The notes: generated by a model not told the origin, from the letters alone. 9,725 bases of DNA from Chlorobiales bacterium (GCA_022360355.1 JAKSCY010000283.1:1-9725); one strand, 5' to 3'. Shown: positions 1-7,164, counted from the first letter of the stretch. Made by a program: numbers and translations.

Positions 1-864
1 CTGCAGGCTCCAGCCGAGAATCACCGGCGGCAGAGCGGTTGTAAAAATCAGGGAACGCATGGTATTGACGAGGTAGTCACGGATCATACCGTCCATGATC
101 CCGTAGGCACCGGCGGAAGCAAAAGCCTTGCCGAACGTCCCTACGATAATATCGATGGAATCCGTGAGCCCCGATGCCTCGCACAGCCCCAACCCCGCAT
201 CACCGAATGTCCCGGCCCCGTGCGCCTCGTCAACGATCAGGAAACCCCCGTAGCGCTCACGCAGATCGCATAGTTTTTGCAGGTCGGCCAGGTCACCATC
301 CATGCTGAAAACCGACTCGGTCACGATAAACACCTGCCGGTATTTTTGGCAGCTTTCTTCCAGCAACGCTTCGAGATGATCGTAATCAAGATGCCTGAAA
401 CGTTTGAAATCCGCATCGGCAACCCTGCACCCGTCGATAATGCTTGCATGGTTCAGCTTGTCGCAGAGGATAAGGTCGTGCCGAGTCGCCAAGGCAGGAA
501 GAATGCCGATATTTGCATGGTAGCCGCTGTTGAACACCAGAGCGGCTTCCCTGCCGTACCATGCAGCGAGACCGTCCTCAAGTTCATCATAGAGCCGGTG
601 ATTCCCGGTAAGCAGACGGGAAGATGAGCTGGTCAAACTGTACCGCTCAGCGTTACGTTCAGGATTGAAAGCAAGAAGGTACTCCCGCCTCAACTGCTCG
701 TCATCACCTATGCCGAGGTAGTCGTTCGAAGAAAGGTTCAAAAGCCGCCTGCCTCCCGACCCGATCGAGCATCCCGAACGTTCCCCCGTTTCCGGCAACA
801 CCCTGAAACATTCCCCCGCCCTGAGAACATCGAGTTCCTTCTGTATACTCTCTCTCAGACTCAT
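1..864 (-). CDS. bioF: 8-amino-7-oxononanoate synthase (BioF), 3' part beyond left edge
   Basis: This is a PLP-dependent alpha-oxoamine synthase that condenses pimeloyl-ACP or pimeloyl-CoA with L-alanine to give 8-amino-7-oxononanoate, an early step of biotin synthesis in the cytosol. The first 288 residues are present; the family is about 385-400 long, so the C-terminal quarter is missing. Visible motifs are [10 protein letters not shown] (His139, expected to stack on PLP), [11 protein letters not shown] (182-191), VDEAHGAG (211-218, with Asp212 and His215) and [11 protein letters not shown] (242-252, with Lys246 as the Schiff-base lysine). The ATG at 864-862 overlaps the bioB stop as ATGA, so the two are probably translationally coupled; GAGG at 878-875 serves as ribosome binding site. 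2-amino-3-ketobutyrate CoA ligase (Kbl) is a close relative, but the position directly behind bioB argues for BioF. Confidence 0.93.
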   Translation of the reverse strand, partial: MSLRESIQKELDVLRAGECFRVLPETGERSGCSIGSGGRRLLNLSSNDYLGIGDDEQLRREYLLAFNPERNAERYSLTSSSSRLLTGNHRLYDELEDGLAAWYGREAALVFNSGYHANIGILPALATRHDLILCDKLNHASIIDGCRVADADFKRFRHLDYDHLEALLEESCQKYRQVFIVTESVFSMDGDLADLQKLCDLRERYGGFLIVDEAHGAGTFGDAGLGLCEASGLTDSIDIIVGTFGKAFASAGAYGIMDGMIRDYLVNTMRSLIFTTALPPVILGWSLQ

Positions 865-1880
865 GACCGCGATACCTCTGCAAAACCGTCAAGCTGCTGC
901 ATGAACAGCCGGTCATCACCGATCGCCCTGCCCCTCGTTGTCAGGTAACCGCCGGTAAGCAACCCGTTCGCCCCGGCGAGCATCAGCAGCCCCTGGAAGT
1001 CCTTCATCACGGTTTCCCTTCCGGCGGCGAACTTGATGATTTTTCGGGGGTGAGCCAGACGACATAAAGCGAAGGTTTTCACAATGTCCGTAATCGCCGG
1101 GGCTTCTGCTCCTTGCAGGGGAGTTCCGTCAACAGGCACAAGCACGTTGAGGGGAATAACCGTAATATCAAGCTTCTGCAGCGCGTAGATGAAATCGACG
1201 CGCTCACGCATCGTTTCACCGACCCCAAGTATCCCGCCGCAGCAAACAGGAATACCGTATTTTCCGAGCAGCCGGATGGTCTCGATGCGGTCATCCAGAG
1301 AATGACTGTCGGCAATAAGGTCATCATAGCGATGCGGAGCAACCTGAATATTGATATTGTAGTGCGCAACGTTATGCTCCGCAAGCATCCGAACCGGCTC
1401 TTCGCCGAGAACACCGAGGGATGCACAAACATTCAGCCCAGGATATTCCTGCTGCAGGAGATCGATGATATCCACAATTTTCAGAAACTCCGGATTGACC
1501 TTCCTGTAACCGTAGCCGCTGGTCACCACCCCGAAGTGCCTGATACCCTCATCATGGATTTCACCCGCTGATTTCAGAATATGCTCAGGATCGAGCAGCG
1601 AGTATTGCTCCACATCGGCACTGTTATGCAGAGACTGGGCGCAAAACCGGCAGTTCTCGGCACAGACACCGGACTTGGCATTGATGATGGAGCAACTGTG
1701 CAGATCACCCTCCGGCACAACAGCATGGCGGTTCTTCACCTTGTTTGCAAGCGACAGAAGATCAGGAACATCCTCTCCGCGAAGACCTGCAAGCTCAACT
1801 GCAACCTCAAAAGGAAGCGGCTCACCTGTCTCCAGAACACTGTATGCTTTCCTTACCGATTCGTGTATAGTTACCGCCAT
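861..1880 (-). CDS. bioB: Biotin synthase (BioB)
   Basis: Radical SAM enzyme that inserts sulfur into dethiobiotin, the last step of biotin synthesis. At 339 residues it has the normal family length and looks complete. The [4Fe-4S] motif is at Cys73-x3-Cys77-x2-Cys80 within the stretch [17 protein letters not shown]. Candidate ligands of the sacrificial [2Fe-2S] cluster are the cysteines in [13 protein letters not shown] and [12 protein letters not shown] and the arginine in IIKFAAGRE. The C-terminal [15 protein letters not shown] segment is also typical of the family. The ATG at 1880-1878 is the only reasonable start, because an in-frame stop lies 18 bases upstream; no clear Shine-Dalgarno precedes it. 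It lies 29 bases behind birA and overlaps bioF by four bases, so it is the middle gene of the operon. Confidence 0.96.
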   Translation of the reverse strand: MAVTIHESVRKAYSVLETGEPLPFEVAVELAGLRGEDVPDLLSLANKVKNRHAVVPEGDLHSCSIINAKSGVCAENCRFCAQSLHNSADVEQYSLLDPEHILKSAGEIHDEGIRHFGVVTSGYGYRKVNPEFLKIVDIIDLLQQEYPGLNVCASLGVLGEEPVRMLAEHNVAHYNINIQVAPHRYDDLIADSHSLDDRIETIRLLGKYGIPVCCGGILGVGETMRERVDFIYALQKLDITVIPLNVLVPVDGTPLQGAEAPAITDIVKTFALCRLAHPRKIIKFAAGRETVMKDFQGLLMLAGANGLLTGGYLTTRGRAIGDDRLFMQQLDGFAEVSRS

Positions 1881-1888
1881 ACCAGTAT

Positions 1889-1903
1889 CATAATTACATT
1901 ATG
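1889..1903. repeat. Short inverted repeat between birA and bioB
   Basis: CATAAT-TAC-ATTATG is a perfect 6-base inverted repeat with a 3-base centre. It fills half of the 29-base gap between the birA stop and the bioB start. The arms are AT-only except for the outer pair, so any RNA hairpin would be weak and chance is a real possibility. It does not resemble the BirA-like site upstream of birA. It could affect bioB translation, which has no clear ribosome binding site; that is inference. Confidence 0.35.
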
Positions 1904-1909
1904 GAAACG

Positions 1910-2929
1910 TTATCGCCGAGTCCCCTTGCACAGACGAGCCTCGCCGGAAGAAACCGCGTGTACCTTCCCGTCCGTTGATTCAAGCAGCAGTTCGCCCGTT
2001 CTGCCTATCCCCCTGACACGCCCTGCAAGACTGCCGCCATAATGCTCAACCTTTACCTCCCGGTCTTTCAGCCATGCATGCTGCTCCAGATAGTCAAGAA
2101 CAGCATGAAGGTCTTCAGCTTCCAGCCACTCCTCGTACAGAGGCTCGAAACGGTTAAGTATGGCCCCAAGGATACCGGGCCGGGAATATTCGATGCCTGA
2201 TTCAAGCAACAGGGATGTTGCGATCTCCTCGATTTCTTGCGGAATATCCCGCAGATTGACATTGATCCCGATTCCCGCAATAACAAAATGCGTCATATCA
2301 GGCTCGGACTCCATTTCGCAGAGGATGCCGCAAACTTTCCGCCCTTGAATCAGAATATCATTGGGCCATTTGATCATCGGTGATACCCCTTCCACTGCAG
2401 CATCCAGAGCCTGGTGAATCGCTGCCGCAGCAAGAAGCGGTATCTGGGGAAACCGTACCGGCGGAACAGAGGGACGCAGAATAACCGAGAAATAAAGATT
2501 CGCTCCCGGCGGCGAAACCCACTCCCTGCCCATTCTGCCGCGGCCCCCGGATTGAGAGTCAGCCACAATAACGCTCCCTTCCGTGGCCCCCTGACGCGCA
2601 AGGATCTTCGCACGCAAGTTCGTTGAATCGGCTTCCTCGTGAAACATCAGCTTCCTGCCGAAACGGTCTGTAGTAAGCAACGGCAAAACCTCTTCCGAAA
2701 CCGGTATACCGGGAGTACTCTCCAATCTGTACCCTCTGCCCGACACCGCCTCTATGGTGTAGCCTTTCTCCCGAAGCCGCGAAATGTGCTTCCACACTGC
2801 GCTTCTCGTCATACCGAACTCACGGCACAACTCGCCGCCCGACAAAAAGCCGTCCGATGCCCGGAGTCGATTGAGGATTTTTGCTGTCAGTTGATTCATT
2901 ACTTTCGGTACTAAAACAAAAAGCGCCAC
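1910..2929 (-). CDS. birA: Bifunctional biotin--protein ligase / biotin operon repressor (BirA)
   Basis: Biotin--[acetyl-CoA-carboxylase] ligase that makes biotinyl-5'-AMP and transfers biotin to carboxylase lysines; with its DNA-binding domain it is expected also to act as a biotin-dependent repressor. In the 339-residue form, residues 13-70 are a winged helix-turn-helix (GGELCREFGMTRSAVWKHISRL, then GRGYRL). The catalytic domain follows, with DST (101-103), GGRGRMGREW (128-137, the biotinyl-AMP loop), KWPND (187-191) and an SH3-like C-terminal domain from about 290. The GTG start at 2929 is preferred because AGGAG at 2942-2938 lies eight bases upstream. An ATG at 2899 (residue 11) also fits the family and would give 329 residues, but lacks a well-placed ribosome binding site. 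birA leads the operon, with bioB 29 bases downstream. Confidence 0.95.
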   Translation of the reverse strand: MALFVLVPKVMNQLTAKILNRLRASDGFLSGGELCREFGMTRSAVWKHISRLREKGYTIEAVSGRGYRLESTPGIPVSEEVLPLLTTDRFGRKLMFHEEADSTNLRAKILARQGATEGSVIVADSQSGGRGRMGREWVSPPGANLYFSVILRPSVPPVRFPQIPLLAAAAIHQALDAAVEGVSPMIKWPNDILIQGRKVCGILCEMESEPDMTHFVIAGIGINVNLRDIPQEIEEIATSLLLESGIEYSRPGILGAILNRFEPLYEEWLEAEDLHAVLDYLEQHAWLKDREVKVEHYGGSLAGRVRGIGRTGELLLESTDGKVHAVSSGEARLCKGTRR

Positions 2930-2944
2930 AACGGACGCTCCTGA

Positions 2945-2976
2945 TTGTCAACCCGAATTTACAATCAAGTTGACAA
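2945..2976. promoter_or_regulatory. Candidate BirA operator
   Basis: TTGTCAAC (2945-2952) and GTTGACAA (2969-2976) form a perfect 8-base inverted repeat around a 16-base spacer. Scored as nine-base arms, it is TTGTCAACC-N14-AGTTGACAA with one mismatch. The known bacterial BirA box is close to TTGTAAACC, a spacer of about 14-16, then GGTTTACAA, so arm sequence and spacing both fit. The site lies directly upstream of a birA gene that encodes a helix-turn-helix, covers the putative -10 of the biotin operon promoter, and ends one base short of the birA ribosome binding site region. It also contains TTGACA in the direction of the divergent methyltransferase-family gene. The repeat is seen directly; BirA binding is inferred. 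Confidence 0.75.
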
Positions 2977-2984
2977 GTTTGCAA
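2956..2984 (-). promoter_or_regulatory. Candidate promoter of birA-bioB-bioF
   Basis: On the minus strand, TTGCAA (2984-2979) and TAAATT (2961-2956) are separated by 17 bases, a fair match to a primary sigma factor promoter. The predicted transcription start near 2949 gives a leader of about 20 bases that still includes the AGGAG ribosome binding site of the GTG start at 2929. The BirA-like repeat spans the spacer, the -10 box and the start point, a layout suited to repression. Neither box is a perfect consensus match. Confidence 0.5.
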
Positions 2985-3013
2985 ATCGGAAAAAATTATT
3001 AAACCCGCCCGTA

Positions 3014-3041
3014 TTGGGTTACAAAAAAACGATTCCATAAT
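3014..3041 (+). promoter_or_regulatory. Weak candidate promoter of the methyltransferase-family gene
   Basis: TTGGGT (3014-3019) and CATAAT (3036-3041) are 16 bases apart, and a start near 3048 would give a leader of about 25 bases before the ATG at 3074. A competing -35 box, TTGACA at 2970-2975, lies inside the BirA-like operator but has only poor AT-rich -10 candidates at 2993-3000. The sequence alone does not decide between them. Confidence 0.3.
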
Positions 3042-3073
3042 TTATTGTGCAGCAGAAACATAAGGGCACCCCT

Positions 3074-4000
3074 ATGGATATACAAAAGACTCTCGATGAT
3101 CACGATTTTATAGTAATGGAGGTGTCGGTCATCGAATTGTTACGGCGGTCCGGGGAAGTAACCCTGCATCCCCAGCTTGAAAATGGACTGTTGATGTATG
3201 ACGAGCACGGAAAAAAGGCATTGTGTGACCTTTACCAACGCTACATCGGCATTGCCCGGAATCACGATATCCCCATGATCATCTGCACGCCAACCTGGCG
3301 TGCTAATCAGGAACGGATTGCAACAGCCCGTATCACCAATGATTTGAACGGCGATGCCGTACAATTTCTGAAGCATATCAGGAAAACATGGGGAGCCTGG
3401 TCGGACAATATTTTTATCGGTGGTCTTATCGGCTGTAAAAACGACTGCTACAAACCTGACGAAGGGCTTTCAATACTCGATGCAAAAACATTTCATTCAT
3501 GGCAGATCAACCAGCTTGCCGTTGCCGGTGTGGATTTTCTTTTGGCTGCAACACTACCTGCCGTCCATGAGGCCACCGGTATAGCTCTTGCCATGGCGGA
3601 AACCGGTGTCCCCTACATTATCAGCTTTGTCATAAACAAAAAGGGCACCATTCTCGACGGAACCTCGCTTGAACGCTCTTTTCAGGAAATCGACGCTGTG
3701 TGCAGCAGGCCGCCCCTCGGCTACATGATTAATTGCGCTTATCCATCGTTTCTCAACGCTGATAAACAACCCGAACCGGTGCTTTCGCGGCTCATCGGCT
3801 ATCAGGCTAACGCCTCGTCTTTCGACCACTCGCTCCTGGATGGCGCCGGAACGCTTCAGGCTAACGACGTAGCTGACTGGGGCAATCGGATGATCGAGTT
3901 GAATAAAAAGTTCGGGATAAAGATGTTGGGCGGGTGCTGCGGAACGAACCACCAGCATCTGCAATACATTGTTCAGAACAGAAACGCCACACTTGCATAG
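3074..4000 (+). CDS. Divergent homocysteine S-methyltransferase-family protein
   Basis: Zn-dependent methyltransferase barrel of the homocysteine S-methyltransferase/BHMT type, 308 residues. The expected zinc ligands are present: Cys221 in MINCAYP and Cys288-Cys289 in LGGCCGTN. The stretches CTPTWRANQER (71-81), CYKPDEGLS (125-133), GVDFLLAATLPAVHEATGIA (152-171) and PYIISFVI (180-187) match a divergent subgroup of the family as I recall it. The substrate pocket is unusual: the usual LLDGxMxTEL reads VMEVSVIEL (14-22), and the usual CETLP reads AATLP (158-162). The methyl acceptor may therefore not be homocysteine, and the methyl donor is unknown. The ATG at 3074 is chosen because AAGGG at 3062-3066 lies seven bases upstream; a GTG at 3047 would add nine residues. 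It diverges from birA and is followed 41 bases later by a small Cys-rich gene. Confidence 0.85.
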   Translation: MDIQKTLDDHDFIVMEVSVIELLRRSGEVTLHPQLENGLLMYDEHGKKALCDLYQRYIGIARNHDIPMIICTPTWRANQERIATARITNDLNGDAVQFLKHIRKTWGAWSDNIFIGGLIGCKNDCYKPDEGLSILDAKTFHSWQINQLAVAGVDFLLAATLPAVHEATGIALAMAETGVPYIISFVINKKGTILDGTSLERSFQEIDAVCSRPPLGYMINCAYPSFLNADKQPEPVLSRLIGYQANASSFDHSLLDGAGTLQANDVADWGNRMIELNKKFGIKMLGGCCGTNHQHLQYIVQNRNATLA

Positions 4001-4041
4001 AGCAAATGTCCAACAAAGAAGGTTGATTTTTGGAGACCACC

Positions 4042-4266
4042 ATGAAACAGGAAGCCATGTCAAGCAGTCCCCAAACAGCAGATGGACAAGAGCAACGGAA
4101 AACTCCCGATACCGCATCTACCGGCACGTGTATCTGTGAGTGCACCCATGACCACACCTACCATGCAGAAAACTGCACAGCATTTTGTGGCATTTGTTTA
4201 ACGGATTGCGTCTACAGCCTGGGACATTCGTCCGACCACAAGTGCATCAACGGACACACATGGTAG
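4042..4266 (+). CDS. Small Cys/His-rich protein of unknown function
   Basis: A 74-residue protein that I do not recognise. The N-terminal 28 residues are polar and probably disordered. The rest holds eight cysteines (30, 32, 34, 45, 49, 52, 56, 68) and six histidines (36, 38, 41, 62, 66, 72), arranged as CxCxC, HxHxxH, then C-x3-C-x2-C-x3-C, and a final GHSSDHKC. There is no signal peptide or membrane segment. The composition suggests binding of zinc or another soft metal, or a cluster, and it resembles metallothioneins in composition only, not in sequence. GGAG at 4032-4035, six bases before the ATG, supports this start. It lies 41 bases after the methyltransferase-family gene on the same strand, so the two are probably co-transcribed. 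The good ribosome binding site and coherent cysteine spacing argue that it is real. Confidence 0.72.
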   Translation: MKQEAMSSSPQTADGQEQRKTPDTASTGTCICECTHDHTYHAENCTAFCGICLTDCVYSLGHSSDHKCINGHTW

Positions 4267-4296
4267 GGTTCGAACATCTGTTTTGTTATAAGGCGT

Positions 4297-4314
4297 CCCC
4301 TAATACAACAGGGG
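4297..4314. terminator. Weak hairpin between convergent genes
   Basis: CCCCT (4297-4301) and AGGGG (4310-4314) can pair across an 8-base loop in the 79-base gap between the Cys-rich gene and the convergent hydrolase gene. The position suits a bidirectional terminator, but the stem is only five pairs and neither strand has a T-run after it. This is a tentative call. Confidence 0.25.
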
Positions 4315-4345
4315 GAAAACCAGCTAATGCAGAGCGTGAATTACC

Positions 4346-5377
4346 TTACATTCCCATCAGCTCGACAAGCTTCGGATAAACAATATCGACCTTCTGGCCA
4401 GGGTGGCCGGGGTCGATGATGTCGTGGCCGAGTTTCAGGGGAGCGTCGAACTCGTACGTAGTGATGTTGGCGTCGTGTGACTGCCAGCGTTTCACGATAT
4501 CCCGCGTCAGCTCATTGTTGATCTCGTTGTCGTTCGGGTTGAACACCACCACGATCTTTTTTGCCCCTGCTGGCTTACGCTGTATATCCTGCTGCACGGC
4601 AAATCCGAGCCGGAGAATCTGGGCCAGTGCACGACGGGAGTAGCGGGGATAAGCGTATGACGGAGGGGCATCGGCCTGAAGATCCGGGTTCCACCAGGTA
4701 AACTTGTCCGGCATAACTGTAAAAATATTCATGACAGCAGCCGTCAAAAAGGTGGGAATCTGTTTAAACCCGAATGCCGGTGAAATGATGACCGCAAGAT
4801 CGATATCGTCCCGCTGCTGCGCCGCCCAGGCGGTGGTGACTCCTCCGGCGGAAATCCCCATCATGATGACTTCTTCTCCCAACCCCTGAGCAATATCCAC
4901 AACCGTATCAGCATAAGCCGCAAGCTCCTCAGCCTTGAGCAGGGAATGCGCCTCTGTCATTCGGTCAGCCAGACCATGATGCGGAAGAGGGGCAATAAGA
5001 ACGTTACAGCCATACTCATGCAAACGTTCTCCCAGCTCGTGAAACTGCTGCGGACAGGTCGTATACCCATGAACCAGAATAACGGCACGGCCGGTCTTTC
5101 TGCCATGGGTCATCAGTTGCAACCGGCAAAGCGGATTCATGTTCTGCTGGCTGTTCTCCCGAAGCTTGCCCGCATGCCTGACAGCCTCATCATAACCCTG
5201 CACCGGGTTCGGATGGGATGCAAGATTCGAGATGTTATGCGGGCTCTGGATGAAAAGCGCCACAGCAATCAGCGTTCCTGCAACAAGTAGTATTATCCAC
5301 ATTTTCCCTGCATTCCAGCGTTCCCTGTTCCTGAATATTATATTTTTCTTCGCGGTTTGCCGGGCCAACCGATTCAC
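4346..5377 (-). CDS. Membrane-anchored alpha/beta hydrolase
   Basis: Serine hydrolase of the alpha/beta fold, 343 residues, substrate unknown. A basic N-terminus (1-25) precedes a single hydrophobic segment (about 27-43) with no evident cleavage site, so it is probably an inner-membrane anchor with the catalytic domain in the periplasm. Expected catalytic features are VHGYTTCP for the oxyanion hole (102-109), Ser176 in the nucleophile elbow GISAGG, Asp283 in FNPNDNEI, and His318 in LGHDIIDPGHP. The GTG at 5377 is two bases after the amidase stop, with GGAAGGG (5389-5383) five bases upstream, so translation is probably coupled to the amidase. An ATG at 5302 (residue 26) is an alternative start that would keep the anchor. 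An esterase or lipase acting on envelope material would fit the neighbour, but that is inference. Confidence 0.88.
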   Translation of the reverse strand: MNRLARQTAKKNIIFRNRERWNAGKMWIILLVAGTLIAVALFIQSPHNISNLASHPNPVQGYDEAVRHAGKLRENSQQNMNPLCRLQLMTHGRKTGRAVILVHGYTTCPQQFHELGERLHEYGCNVLIAPLPHHGLADRMTEAHSLLKAEELAAYADTVVDIAQGLGEEVIMMGISAGGVTTAWAAQQRDDIDLAVIISPAFGFKQIPTFLTAAVMNIFTVMPDKFTWWNPDLQADAPPSYAYPRYSRRALAQILRLGFAVQQDIQRKPAGAKKIVVVFNPNDNEINNELTRDIVKRWQSHDANITTYEFDAPLKLGHDIIDPGHPGQKVDIVYPKLVELMGM

Positions 5378-5379
5378 CC

Positions 5380-7113
5380 TTACCCTTCCGAACGAACCCT
5401 GGAGCCTGAAACAATACGCTGTTTTTCATAGCTCGCGCGATATTGCTTCAGCCCGTTGAAAATGCCTTGTGCAATCCTGATCTGTACCTGCCTGCGCCTG
5501 AGCATTTTCTCTTCTTCACGGTTGGACAGGTATCCTGCCTCGACAAGCAGGCTCGGCATTGAAGGAGTCCAGAGCACCATGAAACCCGCCTGGCGAACCC
5601 CTCTGCCGTTGATCTTTGTTTTTTTCTCCATCCCTTCGAGTACATGCCTTGCCGCTTCTTTGGACTGAAGTGTAAAGGCGTTCTGAGCAAGGCTGCTCAT
5701 AATCGTGTGCTCATCACTGAACCCTTTGTACTTTTCCTTGTAGTTCTCCTCCTGCTTGATCGCCGCGTTTTCAAGCATGGCAACCCGAAGTGCCGCATCG
5801 TTTTTGTGGGGCCCGAGAATGTAAACCTCTGCGCCCCTTGCCGACCTGTTTTTTGCCGCATTACAGTGAACACTCACGAAAAGTTTCCCTTTGTTGCGAT
5901 TGGCGATCTTCCCCCGTTGTTTCAGCGGAATAAAACGGTCATCGACTCTTGTATAGACAACCTTTACATTGGGCCACTCCCTTCTGATAATCGAACCAAG
6001 ATCCCGGACAATTTTCAGAACGATATCTTTCTCCCGTGTTCCCGACGGCCCTATGGCACCGGGGTCTTTGCCGCCATGCCCTGCATCGAGGACGATGGTG
6101 TCAAACTTCCATTTCTGAAGATCCTTTGCGAGCGCCTGCGTGATTCTCCTTTGTTTTTCCCTGCGGTAAACCTTTTGAACGTCGACATCGCTCATAATTG
6201 AGACAACATAGCAGTTCCGTTTGGAATCCCATTTACACTCGCTGGACTTTACCCGGTAGTACCGGGTATTCAGCGCAATGCTGATCTGCATGGCACCGTT
6301 TCCAAGCGATATGGCTCGCACCTGTTTGACTAAACCCTTGCCGAACGTTCTGGAAATATCGGCGGGATTTCCCTTTGCATTCTGCAATGTCAATGAAGCC
6401 GTCCCCTGTTTATCAGGCTTGATAAAGGATATCGGCGTCTTTTTACCGGTGGCATTGACGCGTATAATAACACCGTTTGCAAGTTCTTTGAGATCAAGTC
6501 CTGTTATGACTGTCCCGCTCTTCTGTGTCGGAACCGCGCGATCGCTTTTGTAGCTTTTGCGCTCATCAACAAGGCCTATCGTTCTCCTTCCGGAACCTGG
6601 CCGCGAGCTCCATAAAAACGCTTCGATTTTTCGTTTCGATCTGTCATAGACGACCTCACGATCCATCCAGAGAGAAAAAAGACGCGCCGCATCCCCGGCA
6701 GGCAACCAGAGTCTTCCCTTCCGGAGCACCGGAGCTGAACGCAGTTGAACGACACGCTTGCCCGTATCGGACTTTTCGTGCATGAAGCTTACGAAGTTAT
6801 TACCTGCCCTGAGTCGGCAAACGCTTGTTTTGCCACCTTCTTCATATGCCATTCCCAGTAAACTGCCATTCCTTTTGTTCAGGAGACGCATGGCTCTCGA
6901 CACTGACTCGAGATCAACGTACACGGTCCCCCCCGTCTTTACCGCACTGACTTTCTGCTTGTAATCCAGCTTGAAACCTTTAACAACATAAATCGAGAGT
7001 CTGGTCTTTCTGGCATTGTCAAGTGAAGCAGCGGAAAGTGTGCCGGGCATGACAATAGTCAGCAACAAAACAAGTAACACATGGTATCTGAGACGGTAGG
7101 AATACTCACTCAC
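5380..7113 (-). CDS. Exported N-acetylmuramoyl-L-alanine amidase (Amidase_3)
   Basis: Zinc amidase that cleaves the bond between N-acetylmuramic acid and L-alanine in peptidoglycan. Of the 577 residues, 1-28 look like a signal peptide (hydrophobic 11-22, probable cleavage after TLSA). Residues about 40-165 and 200-310 are beta-rich and resemble the stalk or AMIN-like wall-targeting domains of such amidases, although this assignment is uncertain. The catalytic domain spans about 338-558: His346 in LDAGHGGKDPGA, Glu361 in TREKD, His416 in VSVHCN, and the catalytic Glu525 in LLVEAGYLSN. An insertion at about 434-490 could be a regulatory helix of the kind that plugs AmiC-type active sites. The start is GTG at 7113, because an in-frame stop lies 15 bases upstream; no clear ribosome binding site is visible. 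The downstream hydrolase gene begins two bases after its stop. Confidence 0.93.
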   Translation of the reverse strand: MSEYSYRLRYHVLLVLLLTIVMPGTLSAASLDNARKTRLSIYVVKGFKLDYKQKVSAVKTGGTVYVDLESVSRAMRLLNKRNGSLLGMAYEEGGKTSVCRLRAGNNFVSFMHEKSDTGKRVVQLRSAPVLRKGRLWLPAGDAARLFSLWMDREVVYDRSKRKIEAFLWSSRPGSGRRTIGLVDERKSYKSDRAVPTQKSGTVITGLDLKELANGVIIRVNATGKKTPISFIKPDKQGTASLTLQNAKGNPADISRTFGKGLVKQVRAISLGNGAMQISIALNTRYYRVKSSECKWDSKRNCYVVSIMSDVDVQKVYRREKQRRITQALAKDLQKWKFDTIVLDAGHGGKDPGAIGPSGTREKDIVLKIVRDLGSIIRREWPNVKVVYTRVDDRFIPLKQRGKIANRNKGKLFVSVHCNAAKNRSARGAEVYILGPHKNDAALRVAMLENAAIKQEENYKEKYKGFSDEHTIMSSLAQNAFTLQSKEAARHVLEGMEKKTKINGRGVRQAGFMVLWTPSMPSLLVEAGYLSNREEEKMLRRRQVQIRIAQGIFNGLKQYRASYEKQRIVSGSRVRSEG

Positions 7114-7141
7114 GGAAACAGCATTTTATTCATTGAAGGAG

Positions 7142-7155
7142 ATTATCGGGATAAT
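7142..7155. repeat. Inverted repeat just downstream of the amidase -10 box
   Basis: ATTATC-GG-GATAAT is a perfect 6-base inverted repeat with a 2-base centre. It lies three bases downstream of the putative amidase -10 box and so over the expected transcription start. The placement is typical of an operator, but the repeat is short and AT-rich and could be chance. Confidence 0.35.
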
Positions 7156-7158
7156 GAA

Positions 7159-7164
7159 ATTATA
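7159..7164 (-). promoter_or_regulatory. Candidate -10 box of the amidase-hydrolase operon
   Basis: A perfect TATAAT on the minus strand (7164-7159) would place transcription start near 7152, about 38 bases before the amidase GTG. No good -35 box lies 16-18 bases upstream; TTGTCC sits 23 bases away. A T-rich run between the two could act as an upstream element. Confidence 0.45.

Noticed and set aside
1581..2042. 153-codon plus-strand reading frame across the bioB/birA junction
   Set aside because: It is antisense to two well-supported genes and shows no coherent protein features.
3002..3020. AACCC/GGGTT hairpin followed on the minus strand by a T-rich run
   Set aside because: It looks terminator-like on the minus strand, but the stem is five pairs and it would lie upstream of the birA promoter with no leftward gene to terminate.
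3554..4157. Minus-strand reading frames across the 3' part of the methyltransferase-family gene and the Cys-rich gene
   Set aside because: The plus-strand frames have good ribosome binding sites and conserved zinc motifs, and the minus-strand products look random.
5644..6201. 185-codon plus-strand reading frame
   Set aside because: It lies wholly inside the amidase gene on the opposite strand, whose catalytic motifs prove the minus-strand frame; it is a chance frame.
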